Of a stretch of 30,657 bases of DNA, positions 27,790-30,657 are shown in pieces. Below the pieces are notes generated by a model. That model worked only from the letters and a program-made list of their open reading frames with translations. It ran no database searches and was not told where the DNA came from. Both the position numbers and the translations under genes were made by a program. This DNA is from an uncultured Victivallales bacterium (GTDB lineage: Bacteria; Verrucomicrobiota; Lentisphaeria; Victivallales; UBA1829). Numbering within the stretch: position 1 is the stretch's first letter; the number at the start of each line of letters is the position of its first letter. The stretch spans positions 1 through 30,657 of the forward strand of contig CAKUJH010000038.1 in NCBI GenBank assembly GCA_934661375.1, read 5' to 3'.

Positions 27790-30657
27790 ATGCCCAAGCG
27801 CAATGACATCAACAAGATCATGATTATCGGTTCGGGACCGATCATCATCGGACAGGCCTGCGAATTCGACTATTCCGGAACTCAGGCGTGCAAAGCCCTG
27901 CGGTCGGAAGGTTATGAAATCGTCCTGGTCAACTCCAACCCTGCCACCATTATGACCGATCCGGGTATGGCGGACCATACCTACATCGAACCCCTGATCG
28001 CCTCCCGTCTGGAACAGATCATCGCCAAAGAACGCCCCGATGCGCTGCTGCCGAACCTCGGCGGACAGACCGCCCTCAACCTGGCATCCGAACTCAGCGA
28101 AAAAGGCATTCTCGCCAAATATAATGTCAAAGTCATCGGAGTGGATCTGGAAGCCATCAAACGCGGTGAAGACCGTATCGAATTCAAAGCTACCATGGCA
28201 AAACTCGGCGTTCCCGTGCCGCATTCCGATCCCTGCTATACCGTTGAGGAAGCGGAAAAAATCGCCGATAAACTCGGCTATCCTGTAGTTCTGCGTCCGG
28301 CTTACACCATGGGCGGAACCGGCGGCGGCATTGTCTACAACGTGGAGGAACTCCGTTCTGTGGTTACCCGCGGACTGGCAGCCAGTCTGATCGGTCAGGT
28401 GCTGGTTGAAGAATGCGTGCTGGGCTGGGAAGAACTCGAACTGGAAGTGGTCCGCGATGCCAAAGGACAGAAAATCACGGTCTGCTTCATTGAAAACGTG
28501 GACCCGATGGGAGTGCATACGGGCGACAGTTTCTGCGTGGCACCGATGCTCACCGTTCCGGAATCCGTGCAGAAACAGCTGCAGGATTATGCCTACCGCA
28601 TTGTGGATGCCATCGGCGTTACCGGCGGAACCAATGTGCAGTTTGCCCACAACCGCGAAAACGGAAAAATCGTGGTCATTGAAATCAATCCGCGTACCTC
28701 GCGTTCCTCCGCGCTGGCGTCCAAAGCCACCGGCTTCCCGATCGCCATGGTCTCCACCAAACTGGCGTCCGGTCTCACACTGGATGAATTCCCCTACTGG
28801 CGCGACGGTTCGCTGGAAAAATATACGCCGGACGGCGATTATGTTGTGGTGAAATTCGCGCGCTGGGCATTTGAGAAATTCCCGCAGGCAAAAACCACGC
28901 TTGGCACGCAGATGAAAGCCGTGGGAGAAGTCATGTCCATCGGCAAGAATTTCAAGGAAGCATTCCAGAAAGCGATCCGGTCGCTGGAAATCGGACGGTT
29001 CGGGCTGGGTCAGGTCAAAAAATTCCAGGCGCTTTCTCTGGATGAACTGCGGCAGCGTCTGGTGTCTCCCACCAACGAACGGTTCTTCCTGATTTATGAG
29101 GCAATGCTCAAAGGCATGACGGTTGACGAAGTGGTCAAAATGACTTCCATCACCCGTTACTTCATCGAGCAGATGAAGGAAATCGCCGACTGCGAAATGG
29201 AACTCACCCGCTATGCGTTCCCCAGTCTGCCGGCGGAACTGCTGAAAAAAGCCAAACTGTTCGGCTTCTCCGACCGCTATCTGGCAAAACTGTTCAACAC
29301 CACCGAAAAGAATGTCCGCAGCGCCCGTCTCGCCATCGGCATGAAAGCCAAGTTCCAGACGGTCAAGGTCAGCGGAGCCAAAGATGCGGCTTATTACTAT
29401 TCCACCTATGCCGATGTGAAAGACGACGTGCCGGTTTCCGCCAATAAGAAAATCATGGTTCTCGGCGGCGGTCCGAACCGTATCGGACAGGGCATCGAGT
29501 TCGACTACACCTGCGTCCATGCGGCGTTCACGCTGCGGGACAACGGCTGGGAATCCATCATGGTCAACTGCAATCCGGAAACGGTTTCCACGGATTATGA
29601 CACCAGCAACAAACTGTATTTCGAACCGCTGACCGTGGAAGACGTGCTGGCGATTTACGAAAAAGAACAGCCGTACGGGGCAATCGTGCAGTTCGGCGGG
29701 CAGACGCCGCTGAATCTGTCGCAGGTCCTGAAAGACAACGGAGTCAACATCATCGGCACGCAGCCGGAAGGCATCCGTCTGGCAGAAGACCGCGAATATT
29801 TCCGTGAACGGATGATCAAGCTGGGCATTCCGCAGCCGGAAAGCGGCACGGCGCGTTCGCTGGAGGAAGCGGTTGCGCTGGGAACCAGGATCGGCTATCC
29901 GGTGATGGTGCGTCCGTCCTTCGTGCTGGGCGGCCGCGGCATGGAAGTCATCTACGACGAAGCCATGCTCCGGAAATATGCCGTGGAAGCGATTCAGGTC
30001 AGCCCCGAATATCCGATGCTGATCGACCGTTTTCTGGACAACGCCACGGAATGTGAAGTGGACGCCATTTCCGACGGCAGGGAAACTTTTGTGGCATCCA
30101 TCATGGAACACATCGAACTGGCGGGCATCCATTCCGGCGACTCCGCCTGCGTGATCCCGCCGATCACCATTTCCAGAGAACATCAGGACACCATCCGCAG
30201 ATACACGGCAGCCATCGGTCAGGATTTCCACGTGATGGGCATCATGAACGTGCAGTACGCCATTTGCGAGGACAAGGTTTACATCATTGAAGCCAACCCG
30301 CGGGCATCCCGTACCGTCCCGGTGGTTTCCAAAGTTACCGGCGTTTCGCTGGCGCGTCTTGCCACGGAACTCATGCTGGGCAAATCCATGGCGGATCTGG
30401 GCAATATCAAACCGTGCTGCGACAGCTTCTACGGCGTCAAGGAAGCGGTGTTCCCGTTCAACATGTTCCCGGAAGTCGACCCGGTGCTGGGTCCGGAAAT
30501 GCGCGCCACCGGCGAAGTCATGGGCATGGCGGAAAACTTCGGCCTCGCCTATTACAAAGCGGAAGAAGCGGCAGGTTTCAGTCTGCCGACATCCGGCAAT
30601 GTATTGATTTCGGTTTCCCGCCGCGAACGCAAATATCTGCTCCCGATCGCACAGGGC
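27790..30657 (+). CDS. carB: Carbamoyl-phosphate synthase large subunit (3' end cut by window)
   Basis: 956 codons are open to the window edge; full CarB proteins have about 1070, so the C-terminal regulatory domain is mostly outside. CarB makes carbamoyl phosphate from bicarbonate, ammonia from CarA, and two ATP, for pyrimidines and arginine. Two homologous ATP-grasp halves are visible. The first has IIGSGPIIIGQACEFDYSG, LRPAYTMGGTGGG and EINPRTSRSSALASKATG. The second has LGGGPNRIGQGIEFDYTC, VRPSFVLGGRGMEV and EANPRASRTVPVVSKVTG. A central helical oligomerisation segment lies between. The ATG at 27790 follows AAAGGA by about 12 nt. carA is not seen in this window. It is divergent from pflB with a 395-nt gap. 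Confidence 0.97.
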   Translation, partial: MPKRNDINKIMIIGSGPIIIGQACEFDYSGTQACKALRSEGYEIVLVNSNPATIMTDPGMADHTYIEPLIASRLEQIIAKERPDALLPNLGGQTALNLASELSEKGILAKYNVKVIGVDLEAIKRGEDRIEFKATMAKLGVPVPHSDPCYTVEEAEKIADKLGYPVVLRPAYTMGGTGGGIVYNVEELRSVVTRGLAASLIGQVLVEECVLGWEELELEVVRDAKGQKITVCFIENVDPMGVHTGDSFCVAPMLTVPESVQKQLQDYAYRIVDAIGVTGGTNVQFAHNRENGKIVVIEINPRTSRSSALASKATGFPIAMVSTKLASGLTLDEFPYWRDGSLEKYTPDGDYVVVKFARWAFEKFPQAKTTLGTQMKAVGEVMSIGKNFKEAFQKAIRSLEIGRFGLGQVKKFQALSLDELRQRLVSPTNERFFLIYEAMLKGMTVDEVVKMTSITRYFIEQMKEIADCEMELTRYAFPSLPAELLKKAKLFGFSDRYLAKLFNTTEKNVRSARLAIGMKAKFQTVKVSGAKDAAYYYSTYADVKDDVPVSANKKIMVLGGGPNRIGQGIEFDYTCVHAAFTLRDNGWESIMVNCNPETVSTDYDTSNKLYFEPLTVEDVLAIYEKEQPYGAIVQFGGQTPLNLSQVLKDNGVNIIGTQPEGIRLAEDREYFRERMIKLGIPQPESGTARSLEEAVALGTRIGYPVMVRPSFVLGGRGMEVIYDEAMLRKYAVEAIQVSPEYPMLIDRFLDNATECEVDAISDGRETFVASIMEHIELAGIHSGDSACVIPPITISREHQDTIRRYTAAIGQDFHVMGIMNVQYAICEDKVYIIEANPRASRTVPVVSKVTGVSLARLATELMLGKSMADLGNIKPCCDSFYGVKEAVFPFNMFPEVDPVLGPEMRATGEVMGMAENFGLAYYKAEEAAGFSLPTSGNVLISVSRRERKYLLPIAQG

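Noticed and set aside
27754..30231. An 825-codon minus-strand open frame over carB
   Set aside because: Mirror frame of carB, whose two ATP-grasp halves are clear; the opposite frame has no recognisable features.

Overview
The window reads as a chromosomal segment of an anaerobic, fermentative, carbohydrate-degrading bacterium of the PVC group, most likely a Lentisphaerota (Victivallis-like) gut organism. This is an inference. It rests on a pseudopilin with an FTLIELLVVIAIIAILAG N-terminus and an exact H-X9-DG motif, placed between a GntR/LacI hybrid regulator and a secreted glycosidase. Further support comes from a DUF6259-like glycosidase, a pyruvate formate-lyase pair and a sodium-pumping biotin decarboxylase. 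No rRNA, tRNA, CRISPR array or transposase gene was found.

Layout. (1) 1-1740: an AT-richer stretch with two unrecognised genes, a three-helix membrane protein and a small exported helical protein. (2) 1742-2255, minus: two gene remnants, a pseudopilin leader cut off after its FTLIELLV motif and the C-terminal end of a LacI-type regulator that abuts the pyrD stop codon in the same frame. (3) 2256-3957, minus: pyrK-pyrD (class 1B dihydroorotate dehydrogenase). (4) 4223-10536, plus: a glycan locus with a GntR/LacI regulator, a pseudopilin, a secreted CBM/GH123-like (DUF4091-type) protein split by a frameshift, and a GH20 beta-hexosaminidase. (5) 10607-13287, minus: an IclR regulator translationally coupled to a DUF6259-like glycosidase, with an 11-bp perfect palindrome over the promoter. 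(6) 13530-16127, plus: a PMCA-type calcium P-type ATPase. (7) 16140-20238, minus: two coupled CNNM/DUF21-CBS membrane proteins, a 95-aa Nif11-like protein with its own promoter and a terminator, and a propeller-like lipoprotein. (8) 20401-24350, plus: an unknown one-helix protein, then OadA-, OadB- and OadG-like subunits. (9) 24457-27394, minus: pflB-pflA. (10) 27790 to the window end, plus: carB, cut by the window edge.

How the genes fit together. The two glycan clusters suggest breakdown of amino-sugar-containing glycans, with the sugars fermented through PflBA to acetyl-CoA and formate. The Oad-type complex would couple decarboxylation of an oxo-acid to Na+ export. PyrKD and CarB belong to de novo pyrimidine synthesis but are unlinked here.

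The most unusual structure is a pair of inverted copies (1757-1997 and 5280-5494) of a regulator-tail / AT-rich heptamer / pseudopilin-leader unit flanking pyrKD. They are nearly identical around the pilin start codon. They contain heptamer repeats both upstream of and inside the reading frame, and a 25-nt hairpin immediately before the processing motif. One copy is intact and one is decayed, which suggests that regulator plus pseudopilin is a unit that has been duplicated and lost together.
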